From Desulfosporosinus orientis DSM 765 (lineage in GTDB: Bacteria > Bacillota > Desulfitobacteriia > Desulfitobacteriales > Desulfitobacteriaceae), in NCBI RefSeq assembly GCF_000235605.1, contig NC_016584.1:4446001-4510000 (forward strand): a DNA stretch of 64,000 bases. Reading direction: 5' to 3'. Shown piece after piece: positions 43,808 through 52,602 of the stretch. The notes under the pieces are model-generated. The model worked only from the letters and a program-made list of their open reading frames with translations, was not told the DNA's origin and ran no database searches. A program made the translations under genes and the position numbers. Every line of letters starts with the position of its first letter. Position 1 is the stretch's first letter.

Positions 43808-44770
43808 TTAGTCGCAGTAAACATCCCTCGTGAGTTCATCAAGAGACGGTACAGGACTTTTTTGAGCAAACTCAACCGCATCAGCAATTATCTTTTGAAC
43901 CTCAGTATCAATTTGATTGATTTCAGCCTCTGCAGCTATTTTCATTTCCTGCAAACGTTGGGCAAACCGCGGCAAAGGGTCTTTCGCTTTCCAGCCATTC
44001 ACTTCCTCATCGCTTCGATATACGCAGGGATCCCCTTCAAAATGGCCGTGATGCCTATAGGTTTTACATTCAATCAAAACGGGACCTCCGCCGGCACGAG
44101 CACGTTTGACGGCTTCTTCTGCTGCTTCATAGACTGCCATAACGTCATTGCCGTCCACAACCATACCCGGCATTCCGTAGGACCCAGCACGGTCTGCAAT
44201 GTCTATAATGTTTTGGTGCCTTTCCTGGCTCATGGAAATACCGTACATATTATTCTCATTAACAAAAACTACCGGCAGCTTCTGAATACTCGCCATATTC
44301 AGGGATTCATGAAACGTACCCCGGTTTGAGGCCGCATCCCCGAAAAAGCAGACAGCAACTCCATTGGTCTTCAGATAATTAGCGGCAAAAGCTGCCCCGG
44401 TAGCTAAGGGCATACCTGCTCCCACAATCCCATTCGCACCAAGAAAGCCCAGTTCTACATCGGCAATATGCATGGAACCGCCTTTTCCTTTACATTCCCC
44501 ATCAATCTTGCCGAAAATTTCAGCCATCATTTTGTTAATTGATGCTCCACGGGCAATTCCATGGCCATGCCCCCGATGTGTACTTGCGATATAATCCTGT
44601 TTTTCTAAGTTCGCACAGACTCCCGTAGCCACAGCCTCTTCACCGATGTACAAGTGAACAAAACCAGGAATTTGACCTTGTGAAAAGAACTTAGCAACGG
44701 TCTCTTCAAATTCTCGGATCGTACGCATTTGACGATATAAATCAAGCATTTGTTCTTTATTAAGCGCCAC
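43808..44770 (-). CDS. acoA: acetoin dehydrogenase-type E1 alpha subunit
   Basis: 320 residues. The thiamine-diphosphate motif is FFGDAASNRGTFHESLNMAS then VFVNENN (GD-x-x-x-N... N, with Ala as the third residue). SASTHRGHGHGIARGA-type histidines are present as STHRGHGHGIARG, and YRHHGHFEGDP is near the C-terminus. The length and operon context (AcoB, AcoX, E2, butanediol dehydrogenase upstream) favour acetoin over pyruvate or branched-chain substrates, but the substrate is not proven. A sigma-54 promoter lies about 110 bases upstream. Confidence 0.9.
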   Translation of the reverse strand: MALNKEQMLDLYRQMRTIREFEETVAKFFSQGQIPGFVHLYIGEEAVATGVCANLEKQDYIASTHRGHGHGIARGASINKMMAEIFGKIDGECKGKGGSMHIADVELGFLGANGIVGAGMPLATGAAFAANYLKTNGVAVCFFGDAASNRGTFHESLNMASIQKLPVVFVNENNMYGISMSQERHQNIIDIADRAGSYGMPGMVVDGNDVMAVYEAAEEAVKRARAGGGPVLIECKTYRHHGHFEGDPCVYRSDEEVNGWKAKDPLPRFAQRLQEMKIAAEAEINQIDTEVQKIIADAVEFAQKSPVPSLDELTRDVYCD

Positions 44771-44880
44771 TTTAAATCACTCCTCTTCCGAATAAGCTTT
44801 GATTCCGGCCCAAATCCACATAAACTGTCAGACAAACATTAATCTCCCTCCCATCCCCCCTTTGCTGACATGGATATCTA

Positions 44881-44896
44881 AGCAAGCCATATGCCA
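44881..44896 (-). promoter_or_regulatory. sigma-54 promoter of the aco-lip operon
   Basis: The minus strand reads TGGCATATGGCTTGCT, with GG and GC 10 bases apart. The start would be near 44870, about 100 bases before acoA. A palindrome at 45006-45020 lies upstream, where activator sites occur. Confidence 0.7.
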
Positions 44897-45005
44897 GCTT
44901 AACTTTTGCAGCTGATTAAACAAGGTTTGGCCACGAATTTTCAACTTCATAGTGAAGCAAGTTAGTCTTGCCCCGGCCCTTCCGCTGGTCGTGAATTGAA
45001 CACCC

Positions 45006-45020
45006 GTTCGATCTTCGAAC
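45006..45020. promoter_or_regulatory. putative enhancer site for the AcoR-like activator
   Basis: GTTCGATCTTCGAAC. Its GTTCG-N5-CGAAC spacing equals that of the palindrome at 53693-53721. It lies 110-125 bases upstream of the acoA sigma-54 promoter. Confidence 0.45.
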
Positions 45021-45038
45021 ACCACAGAAGCCTATTAC

Positions 45039-46097
45039 TTAGCGGGGAGAAACCAGTATTTTGATATTTGCCTCTTTCCGGTTCACCAGCTCATCGAATC
45101 CTTTTTCAATAATATCTTCAAGTTTGATTTTTCCCGTAATCATGGGTTCGGCAGAAAGCCGCCCGTCATTCAACAAATCTATTGCTGTAGCAAACTCTCC
45201 ATTATAAGCTAAGGATCCTATAATGTGTTTTTCATTAGCAGTTACCTCAAAAAAGTTAAACGAGCTTTCCCGTTCAAAGATTCCTACCATGACCACTTTG
45301 CCGCTTTTTCGCGCCAATTGTATGGCCAGGGGTGCTGTCTTCTCATTCCCGACACATTCGAAGGTAACATCTGCCCCTAATCCATCAGTAAGTTCCTTAA
45401 TCTTGGCTACAACGTCCACTTCTCTCGGATCGAAAACTGCCGTCGCCCCCATATTCAGAGCATATTCTTTTCTGGCCTTAGCCATTTCAATCACATAGAC
45501 TCTACTGGCTCCGGCTGCCTTGGCGGCCTGTAAAGTCGCGAGCCCAATCGTTCCGGCACCCAGAACAACGACCTTATCTCCTTCAATAACCGGTGCCTGC
45601 CGAACGGCATGGATTCCAACGGCTATTGGCTCTATGACCGCAGCTGCTTCATAGGACATATCATCCGGAATTTTATACATAGTATAGGCTGGAACATTAA
45701 CATATTCAGCAAAGGCACCATCAGTCATTAACCCGGTAAAGGCTAACTTTTCACACATACTGTAATTCATGCGTTTGCAATGATAACATTCCCAACACAC
45801 TTGGCAAGCATCTGGGGCAACCCGGTCTCCCACCTGAACATTCTTGACTCCCGGACCAATTTCAACCACTTCTCCGGAAAATTCATGGCCAAGAATAAGG
45901 GGGGCTTTACTGCCCGTGAGGGCATCAGGCTCAGCGGCCGGAATAAAAATCGGACCTGCCAGATATTCATGGAGATCGGAACCACAGATCCCGCACCACT
46001 CCACCCTAACCTTTACCCACCCTTCGCCCGGCGATGGCGGCTCCGGCACATCTACAACCCGAACATCTTTTCGTCCATACCACACTGCTGCTTTCAT
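45039..46097 (-). CDS. zinc-dependent 2,3-butanediol dehydrogenase-like alcohol dehydrogenase
   Basis: 352 residues of the medium-chain dehydrogenase family. The catalytic zinc region is WCGICGSDLHEYL with GHEFSGEVVEIG; structural zinc cysteines lie in CQVCWECYHCKRMNYSMC. VVVLGAGTIGLATLQAAKAAG binds NAD. Sequence around the active site (IFIPAAEPDALTG) is typical of (R,R)-butanediol dehydrogenases, which interconvert butanediol and acetoin. It lies about 270 bases upstream of acoA in the same direction with its own sigma-54 promoter, so butanediol could feed the acetoin-cleaving complex. Confidence 0.85.
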   Translation of the reverse strand: MKAAVWYGRKDVRVVDVPEPPSPGEGWVKVRVEWCGICGSDLHEYLAGPIFIPAAEPDALTGSKAPLILGHEFSGEVVEIGPGVKNVQVGDRVAPDACQVCWECYHCKRMNYSMCEKLAFTGLMTDGAFAEYVNVPAYTMYKIPDDMSYEAAAVIEPIAVGIHAVRQAPVIEGDKVVVLGAGTIGLATLQAAKAAGASRVYVIEMAKARKEYALNMGATAVFDPREVDVVAKIKELTDGLGADVTFECVGNEKTAPLAIQLARKSGKVVMVGIFERESSFNFFEVTANEKHIIGSLAYNGEFATAIDLLNDGRLSAEPMITGKIKLEDIIEKGFDELVNRKEANIKILVSPR

Positions 46098-46180
46098 TGA
46101 TCATCACTCCTTTTTCAATAGGCCTTGTTTTGGGTCTGCAAACACATTGGATTAATTCGGCCGGTTAATTTTCGATATAT

Positions 46181-46197
46181 TGCAAACATTATGCCAA
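46181..46197 (-). promoter_or_regulatory. sigma-54 promoter of the butanediol dehydrogenase gene
   Basis: The minus strand reads TTGGCATAATGTTTGCA, an excellent -24/-12 match with GG and GC 10 bases apart, about 85 bases before the ATG. Confidence 0.8.
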
Positions 46198-46247
46198 CTC
46201 TTAAGCAAAGGCTGTCCCTAAAAGTTTATATACTATCTCTAATATAG

Positions 46248-46290
46248 AAGTGCCCGGGAACTGAACAGTATGTTCGCTTCCCGAGCACTT
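46248..46290 (-). terminator. terminator of the PocR-type activator gene
   Basis: Long stem: AAGTGCTCGGGAA on one side and TTCCCGGGCACTT on the other, with an inner GAACA-GTA-TGTTC palindrome (46263-46275). The inner element could double as an activator site for the promoter at 46181. Confidence 0.6.
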
Positions 46291-46304
46291 GTCTTAAATC
46301 CGGT

Positions 46305-48179
46305 CTAGGCTCTAACCCTCAACTTCTTCAACTTATCATATAAGGTATTGCGTCCAATTCCTAAAGCTTTGGCCGTTTTGGTAATATTGCCGTCAAAGCG
46401 TTTTAACGTTGACTCAACAGTAATTCGCTCTATTTCTGTTAAGGAGATGACTTTCCCCACTTCCTTCAAAAAGTCCGGCTGCCGATGTATGCTGCGGGGT
46501 AAATCCGTAACGCTGAGATATTCACCCTCCGCCACATTCATGGCATATTCCACCGTGTTTTGTAATTCTCTTACATTTCCGGGCCAGGAATAATTACGAA
46601 TAATCTCGAAAAATTCCAGCTCAGCTCCATTAATATCCTTACCCAAGTGTTCAGCAAAAATGTTTATTAAATGAATAGTTAAGAGTTCAATATCTTTCCC
46701 TCTCTCTCTTAAGGGCGGGATATGAATATTTAAGACATTCAAGCGGTAATACAAATCTTCTCGGAAACGCCCTTCTTCGACGGCCTTCATCAGATCCTTG
46801 TTGGTCGCTGCAATAATCCGGACGTTAACAGGAATCACCTTTTCTCCGCCAACTCTGGTTACTTTCCGCTCCTGTAAAACCCGCAAAAGGTTGACCTGCA
46901 ATTCCATGGGCATATCCCCGATTTCATCCAGAAAGATGGTCCCCTCATTGGCCAGCTCAAACTTACCGGGATTGCCTCCCCGTTTAGCCCCGGTAAAAGC
47001 ACCCTCATTATAACCAAATAGTTCACTTTGAATGAGTTCACGCGGCAGAGCTGCACAATTGACCGCGACAAACGGCCCCTCCGAACGGCCGCTATGATTG
47101 TGGATCGCTTGGGCAAACAGCTCTTTACCCGTTCCGCTTTCACCTGTAAGTAAGACATTAGAAAGGGAATTAGCCGCAACCGAGATCAACTTAAAAGCCT
47201 TCTTCATTCCCACACTTTCCCCAATAATATCTTCACAGGTAAAGCGGGCAGTTGCCCCTACCATTCTGTTGACTAACCTGCGCACCTTTCTCATTTCCCG
47301 CAACGTAAACACTACACCGGCGATTGTACCGTTTTCTTTCAAGATCGGCCGGGAAGAACTTGTACAATGAATGCTCTCCCCACCCTGATCCAGGACAATT
47401 TCTTCATCAGTGTTCCAGAGGCCGTTTCTGGCTATTTCACTAAACTTATTGTTGGGACCAAGAATCAAACTCAATGGTTTACCAACGATATTTTTATCCG
47501 ACAATCCCATAATGGCATGAGCCGCTGGATTAATATGAATGATCTTACCATCGTTGTCCACAGCCATCAGGCCTTCCGTAACGCTGCTGGTCGCAGCAGC
47601 CAACAATTTGTAGGCCTGGTTTTTTTCCTCTTGAAGTTCTTCCTTACGCAACTGGTTTTCGATCATTTTAGAAATTTTTGAACTCACCAAATAAAGCAAA
47701 TTAGCTGCTTCCCTTATTCTTTCTTCCGGAATAACTTGGACTTTATTTAAAGCTTCTAAGTATTCATGGGGATTTACGCCCAGCACTTCAGCGTGCTTTA
47801 TATATTTTTCCTTTTCCGGCTGCTTTGCCAAGACCTGTCCACCCAGGATTGCTCCGATTCGTACGCCGTTAAGCATTATGGGAGCGGCAAAATCCATCAT
47901 GCCATTTTCACAATGATATACCGCAGGCTTTCCGGTTCTAGTTGATTCTTCAGCGCCTCTCTTATCACTTATTTCACAACGTTTTAAACCTTCAGAGCAG
48001 CTTCGATTATATTTCATACATATATCAATAAAATTTATCGGCTGAGTCACCGGGTTGTTATCCTTATCTAAAGTTAAAACAGCAACACCTGTCACACGAG
48101 CAAAAGTGTCCTGAAACTGCTGCAAAAATTCTAAGTCAATAACATCCAGTAAATTAACGTCCTTCCTGTTAAAATCCAT
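46305..48179 (-). CDS. sigma-54 activator with PocR sensor domain
   Basis: 624 residues. Residues about 1-175 are a PocR-type ligand domain ([61 protein letters not shown]), then a PAS domain ([20 protein letters not shown]). The AAA+ domain has [24 protein letters not shown] and [10 protein letters not shown]; the C-terminal Fis HTH is [20 protein letters not shown]. PocR domains bind small hydrocarbon or diol-like ligands in propanediol regulators, fitting butanediol or acetoin sensing. From the PAS domain onward it is closely similar to the next activator. Confidence 0.9.
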   Translation of the reverse strand: MDFNRKDVNLLDVIDLEFLQQFQDTFARVTGVAVLTLDKDNNPVTQPINFIDICMKYNRSCSEGLKRCEISDKRGAEESTRTGKPAVYHCENGMMDFAAPIMLNGVRIGAILGGQVLAKQPEKEKYIKHAEVLGVNPHEYLEALNKVQVIPEERIREAANLLYLVSSKISKMIENQLRKEELQEEKNQAYKLLAAATSSVTEGLMAVDNDGKIIHINPAAHAIMGLSDKNIVGKPLSLILGPNNKFSEIARNGLWNTDEEIVLDQGGESIHCTSSSRPILKENGTIAGVVFTLREMRKVRRLVNRMVGATARFTCEDIIGESVGMKKAFKLISVAANSLSNVLLTGESGTGKELFAQAIHNHSGRSEGPFVAVNCAALPRELIQSELFGYNEGAFTGAKRGGNPGKFELANEGTIFLDEIGDMPMELQVNLLRVLQERKVTRVGGEKVIPVNVRIIAATNKDLMKAVEEGRFREDLYYRLNVLNIHIPPLRERGKDIELLTIHLINIFAEHLGKDINGAELEFFEIIRNYSWPGNVRELQNTVEYAMNVAEGEYLSVTDLPRSIHRQPDFLKEVGKVISLTEIERITVESTLKRFDGNITKTAKALGIGRNTLYDKLKKLRVRA

Positions 48180-48339
48180 TATTATTTCCCCCTTGCAAAA
48201 AAATCCTACTAAAAAGAGACGAATACTTTTTAGAATATTCTGATTTCGATTTATGGATTATTGCCTCTTGGCGAAAACTTCAAACAATCAGCTTATATTA
48301 GTCCGTGATCCGGACTAATATAACTAGTAAGCCTAAGCT

Positions 48340-50301
48340 CTAACCCCTAATCTTTTTTAGTTTATCATATAATGTATTGCGTCCGATCCCCAAAGCTTTG
48401 GCAGTTTGCGTAATATTGCCGTTAAACTGGTTTAGAGTAGATTCAACGGTTATCCGTTCTATTTCCGACAAAGAAATAACCTTGCCTTCAGTTCTTACCT
48501 GCCTTGGACAGCTAACGGTGTGAGGCAATTCTTTAACAGTAAGGTAATCTCCTTCAGCTATATTAATGGCGAACTCTATGGCATTTTGCAATTCCCTGAC
48601 GTTCCCAGGCCAAGTGTACCTTTTGATGGCCTGTAAAAATTCCGCTTCTGCTCCTTTAATTTGCTTACCCAAACTCTCCGAAAAAATCCGGATCAAATAC
48701 ATGGTCAAGACTTCAATATCTTCTTCCCTTTCCCTTAAAGGAGGGATATGAATGCTAAATACATTTAATCGGTAGAATAAATCCTGACGAAAGCGTCCCT
48801 CATCAATATCCTTGAACAAATTCTTGTTGGTAGCTGCTATGATGCGCACATCAACCGGAATTTCCTTGTCTCCACCAACCCTCGTTACTTTCCGCTCCTG
48901 CAAAACCCGCAAAAGGTTGACCTGCAATTCCATGGGCATATCACCGATTTCATCCAGGAAAATCGTCCCCCCATCAGCCAGTTCAAATTTCCCCGGATTC
49001 CCTCCTCGCTTCGCTCCGGTAAAAGCTCCTTCATTATAGCCAAAAAGTTCACTCTGTATGAGTTCTCGCGGCAGAGCCGCACAATTAACTGCCACAAAAG
49101 GACCCATCGAGCGGTTGCTGTGATTGTGAATCGCTTGGGCAAACAATTCCTTCCCCGTACCGCTTTCTCCTGTCAAAAGAACATTGGATCTGGAATTTGC
49201 CGCGACTGAAATTAATTTCAAGGCGGTTTTCATGACTTTAGATTCTCCGATAATATCCTTGCAATAAAAACGAGCGGTTGCCCCCACCATCATGTTGACT
49301 AAACGTCGAACTTTATTTATTTCCCGCAAGGTAAACACCACACCGGCAATTGAGCCATCTTTCTTAGAAAATGGACGGGCTGAACATGTACAATGAATTC
49401 GATCCGGTCCTTGATCATGCACAATTTCCACATCCGTTTTCCAAAGAAGTTGCTTAGCCATTTCACTGAACTTCTCGTTAGGGCCCAGGATGGATTTCAG
49501 AAGTTGACCTGTCTCTATTTTTTTGCTCAAGCGAAGTATCTTTTGAGCAACAGGATTGATATGAATAATCCTGCCTTCCTTGTCCACAGCCAGCAAACCT
49601 TCAGTTACACTCTCTGTTGCTGCACTCAATAATTCATAGGCCCGGTTCTTTTCCTCCTGAATTTCTTCCTTGCGCAATTGATTTTCGATGGCTTCCACAG
49701 CCGCCACAACCATCCCATAGGTATGTAAATACACATATTGGGCGGGGCCGGAGATATCAAAACAGCCGATAATTTCCCCAAGCGAGTTATGAATCGGAGC
49801 TCCGGAACAGGTCCAGTAATGATGTGACTGACAAAAGTGTTCGGACCCGGAAATTTGAATGGCTTTATTGATGACCAGCGCTGTCCCGATGGCGTTGGTC
49901 CCTACGGCCTGTTCCGACCAGTTTGTACCCTTTATAAAACGAATTGTGCTTTCAGCTTTATCCAGAATCGCCGAGTCTCCGCAAGAGTGCAGAATCCTCC
50001 CTTCCTTGTCTGTTATCACAACCATAAATCCCGAACCCTGAACACTTTGGTAGACGGTATGCATAAAAGGTTTAGCTGCCTCTACTAATCGTGAGTTAGA
50101 AAGGATAAGCTTATCTAATTCCTTTTGATTCAATCTATCTTTACCTATGCCATCATAAGGATTTACGTTAAGTTCCCGACAGCGCTGCCAGGATTCCAAG
50201 ATCTCCGGACGTGTAAGTACAGCATCAGCGATACCCCTCTCGACAAAATTCTTCCACGCCCAAAGCGGGTCTTTTACATATTTCACGGACTGAGTGTACA
50301 T
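48340..50301 (-). CDS. acoR: AcoR-like sigma-54 activator
   Basis: About 653 residues. The N-terminal part matches AcoR: RPEILESWQRCRELNVNPYD, a GAF domain at about 65-200 with GTNWSEQAVGTNAIGTALV and HYWTCSGAPIHNSLGEIIG, then PAS, AAA+ ([24 protein letters not shown]) and Fis HTH ([20 protein letters not shown]). It should activate the sigma-54 promoters for butanediol dehydrogenase, aco and lipoyl genes. GGAGG lies six bases before the ATG at 50301. It is divergent from a lipoate ligase gene that also has a sigma-54 promoter. Confidence 0.9.
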   Translation of the reverse strand: MYTQSVKYVKDPLWAWKNFVERGIADAVLTRPEILESWQRCRELNVNPYDGIGKDRLNQKELDKLILSNSRLVEAAKPFMHTVYQSVQGSGFMVVITDKEGRILHSCGDSAILDKAESTIRFIKGTNWSEQAVGTNAIGTALVINKAIQISGSEHFCQSHHYWTCSGAPIHNSLGEIIGCFDISGPAQYVYLHTYGMVVAAVEAIENQLRKEEIQEEKNRAYELLSAATESVTEGLLAVDKEGRIIHINPVAQKILRLSKKIETGQLLKSILGPNEKFSEMAKQLLWKTDVEIVHDQGPDRIHCTCSARPFSKKDGSIAGVVFTLREINKVRRLVNMMVGATARFYCKDIIGESKVMKTALKLISVAANSRSNVLLTGESGTGKELFAQAIHNHSNRSMGPFVAVNCAALPRELIQSELFGYNEGAFTGAKRGGNPGKFELADGGTIFLDEIGDMPMELQVNLLRVLQERKVTRVGGDKEIPVDVRIIAATNKNLFKDIDEGRFRQDLFYRLNVFSIHIPPLREREEDIEVLTMYLIRIFSESLGKQIKGAEAEFLQAIKRYTWPGNVRELQNAIEFAINIAEGDYLTVKELPHTVSCPRQVRTEGKVISLSEIERITVESTLNQFNGNITQTAKALGIGRNTLYDKLKKIRG

Positions 50302-50360
50302 TATAAGCACCTCCATGACTTTAACGTTTAATCACGAAATCATATTTCGCTCACTCATTC

Positions 50361-50377
50361 TTGGCATAGAATTTGCA
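50361..50377 (+). promoter_or_regulatory. sigma-54 promoter of the plus-strand lipoate ligase gene
   Basis: TTGGCATAGAATTTGCA with GG and GC 10 bases apart; transcription would begin near 50388, 40 bases before the ATG. A separate palindrome CGAAAT-CAT-ATTTCG lies just upstream at 50335-50349. Confidence 0.78.
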
Positions 50378-50428
50378 TTAAAAATAACTATAAGTTTAGT
50401 TTTTCACAGTAAGGAGTTTTTTCTTGTT

Positions 50429-51514
50429 ATGGAATTTTATAATCTTGACTGCGTTTCCTGGTTTGATTCACAGATGATATATCACGCCCTTGCCCACCTA
50501 AACCGGGAGGCGTTGATAATCTGTTACCCTGCAACACCTTATGTCTGTGCAGGGTTCCATCAGGATATATCCAGTGAAGTTAATATAAAAGCATGTAAAG
50601 CATTAGAAATTCCCCTATTTCGTCGCGAAGTTGGAGGCGGATTAGTATTGCTGGACGACCGGCAGGTCTTTTTCCAAATTGTACTGCATCGAAAAAATCC
50701 CGATATCCCTACCAACCGCGAGGGATTTTACAGGAAGCTCCTTCAACCGGTAATACAAACTCTGAGAGACTTCAATCTGGCAGCGGAGTTACGTTCACCC
50801 TGTGACTTAATTATTAACTCCAAAAAGATTTCCGGCAACGGTGCAGGTCAAATCGGAGAGTGTTATGTCTTAGTCGGAAACATTCTACTGGATTTCGATT
50901 ATGAGGTTATGTCTTCTCTTATCCGTGTCCCATCAGAGGGTTTCCGCCAAGAATATTTACAGCAAATGCAAGCAAACCTCACGACTTTGCAGTCGGAAAC
51001 AGGGAGGACCATAAGTAGACAGGAAGTTATCGAAAGGCTCAAAACTAACTTCACAGATACCTTCTCACTTACTTCAACCAAACTGGATAATCAGGTTCTT
51101 GAACAAATTCGCATACTCACCCCTATGTTTCAATCCAATCGATGGCTCATGGAAACCGGGCGTCGCCTCCTCTATCGGGAGATTAAAGTAGCGGAAAACT
51201 GTTATATCAGAGAATACCAAGTTTCTCTTGATGGTCCCGACCTAACTTGCCGTTTAGTACTCGATGGTCACCGGATTACCAAAATTACCTTGAGTGACTC
51301 CACTGGCTTAATCCCTCCCCTATTTTTGCATCGGTTGGAATGCGCCCTCCTTGGAAAAGAGCTGGATTTTAATACATTAAACGAAGCCTGTACGGCAGTA
51401 CATGCTTTAAATCCCTTCAATTCAAATAAATTAGCCCTTACCCTTAGCGGTAAAAACGGTGCTGCAACTGCGCAATCATCCCTCCCGTATGACAGTAAAG
51501 CACCTATTGCTTAA
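50429..51514 (+). CDS. LplA-type lipoate-protein ligase 2
   Basis: About 361 residues. FRREVGGGLVLLDDRQVFFQ is the ligase RR-x-x-GG motif, and DLIINSKKISGNGAGQIGE carries the catalytic lysine. The C-terminal 110 residues resemble the LplB/accessory domain fused in sLpl(AB)-type ligases. It attaches lipoate, or octanoate, to carrier lysines. The ATG at 50429 is chosen because the longer frame would overlap the divergent activator and start ahead of the sigma-54 promoter; AAGGAG lies 12 bases upstream. Its stop overlaps the stop of the convergent LipT-like gene by 4 bases. Confidence 0.82.
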   Translation: MEFYNLDCVSWFDSQMIYHALAHLNREALIICYPATPYVCAGFHQDISSEVNIKACKALEIPLFRREVGGGLVLLDDRQVFFQIVLHRKNPDIPTNREGFYRKLLQPVIQTLRDFNLAAELRSPCDLIINSKKISGNGAGQIGECYVLVGNILLDFDYEVMSSLIRVPSEGFRQEYLQQMQANLTTLQSETGRTISRQEVIERLKTNFTDTFSLTSTKLDNQVLEQIRILTPMFQSNRWLMETGRRLLYREIKVAENCYIREYQVSLDGPDLTCRLVLDGHRITKITLSDSTGLIPPLFLHRLECALLGKELDFNTLNEACTAVHALNPFNSNKLALTLSGKNGAATAQSSLPYDSKAPIA

Positions 51515-52602
51515 GATTCAAAGTACTCTGGAAATGCAAACCAGGTTTTCCGTACTAAGACGGAAAATTCAGTCTTTCCCCAATTGATACTATATTCTCC
51601 TTTCCTTTCAAAACCCCTTTTTAGAAATTCTCCAAATCTTGTCAAACACTGTAGAGGATACTGTTTTAATATGTCAATGTCACCCCTTCGAATACTGTCA
51701 ACAGCTAAAGAACCTGCAATTTTCCCAGCCACTATTGCCGGAAAGATACCCTCTCCACTAATTGGATGAGTATGTCCTGCCGCATCCCCAACCAGCATTA
51801 GGTTTTTCTCTTGAATCTTTAGCTGGGGCCCGCCAATAGGAATCGTTCCGCCAGTCCTTCGTATTACTTCTTCACTAATAACCCCTTCTTTCATTAAATA
51901 TTGTTGAAATTCCCCTAAAGCAGTTGCTGCGTTTCCACCTAAACTTAGATCCAGGCTGACCCCGACATTGGCCAAATCATTTTTAGGAAAGAGCCAGGCA
52001 TATCCGCCGGGGAAAGATGGACTAAAGTAAATTTGAGCCCATTGCAACCTTTTTCTTAACTTGACCGTGATTTGCTTAGCGTAGGCTAAAGTCTGAAGCG
52101 AACACCCCATCGCCTGAGCTGCTACGGATTTAGGTCCTTCCGAGCCTATGACAATGTTTGCTTTAACTATAGATAGTTTTCCCTGTTCCTTGATTACAAC
52201 CCCCTGATCAGCGACGGCAACTGCCTGTGCTTTAGTCAATAACTTAGCTCCAGAATGAACCGCTCTCTCAGCTAAATAACGATCAAAGACATCCCGATGA
52301 AGTACGTAACCAGGTGCCCGTGTTTGAGCCACTTGTTCCCAATGAATATAGGTAACGAACCCTTCCACCCTTTGTGCTATGCAAGCCGCCGGAACAGGTA
52401 CTTCTGCAGCTATACTCAATGGTACATACTCCGCACATTGAACCGGCAAACCTATGTGTTCTTTCCTGTCCAGCATCAGTACACTTATCCCGCCGGCAGC
52501 CGCTGTTGCGGCAGTGGAGCTGCCCGCCGGGCCAGCCCCGATTACCACAACATCACCTTTAGCCAAAATCGGAAGCTCGTCGATTCTATACTCAGCGTTC
52601 AT
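51511..52602 (-). CDS. lipT: geranylgeranyl-reductase-like flavoprotein resembling LipT
   Basis: About 363 residues. DVVVIGAGPAGSSTAATAAA binds FAD; QCAEYVPLSIAAEV and the later LMLVGDAAGHTHPISGEGIF (GD-AAG motif) follow, typical of the geranylgeranyl reductase family. Lipid-reducing enzymes share this fold, but position directly after a lipoate ligase and near LipS1/LipS2-like genes fits LipT, a flavoprotein proposed to support the LipS1/LipS2 pathway, perhaps as reductant. The ATG at 52602 has GGAGAGC upstream and overlaps the ligase stop by 4 bases. Confidence 0.65.
   Translation of the reverse strand: MNAEYRIDELPILAKGDVVVIGAGPAGSSTAATAAAGGISVLMLDRKEHIGLPVQCAEYVPLSIAAEVPVPAACIAQRVEGFVTYIHWEQVAQTRAPGYVLHRDVFDRYLAERAVHSGAKLLTKAQAVAVADQGVVIKEQGKLSIVKANIVIGSEGPKSVAAQAMGCSLQTLAYAKQITVKLRKRLQWAQIYFSPSFPGGYAWLFPKNDLANVGVSLDLSLGGNAATALGEFQQYLMKEGVISEEVIRRTGGTIPIGGPQLKIQEKNLMLVGDAAGHTHPISGEGIFPAIVAGKIAGSLAVDSIRRGDIDILKQYPLQCLTRFGEFLKRGFERKGEYSINWGKTEFSVLVRKTWFAFPEYFES

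Noticed and set aside
48179-48340. Sigma-54 promoter between the two activator genes
   Set aside because: A TTGCA-like string is present, but no GG-N10-GC spacing fits; the downstream activator may be read through from the upstream one.
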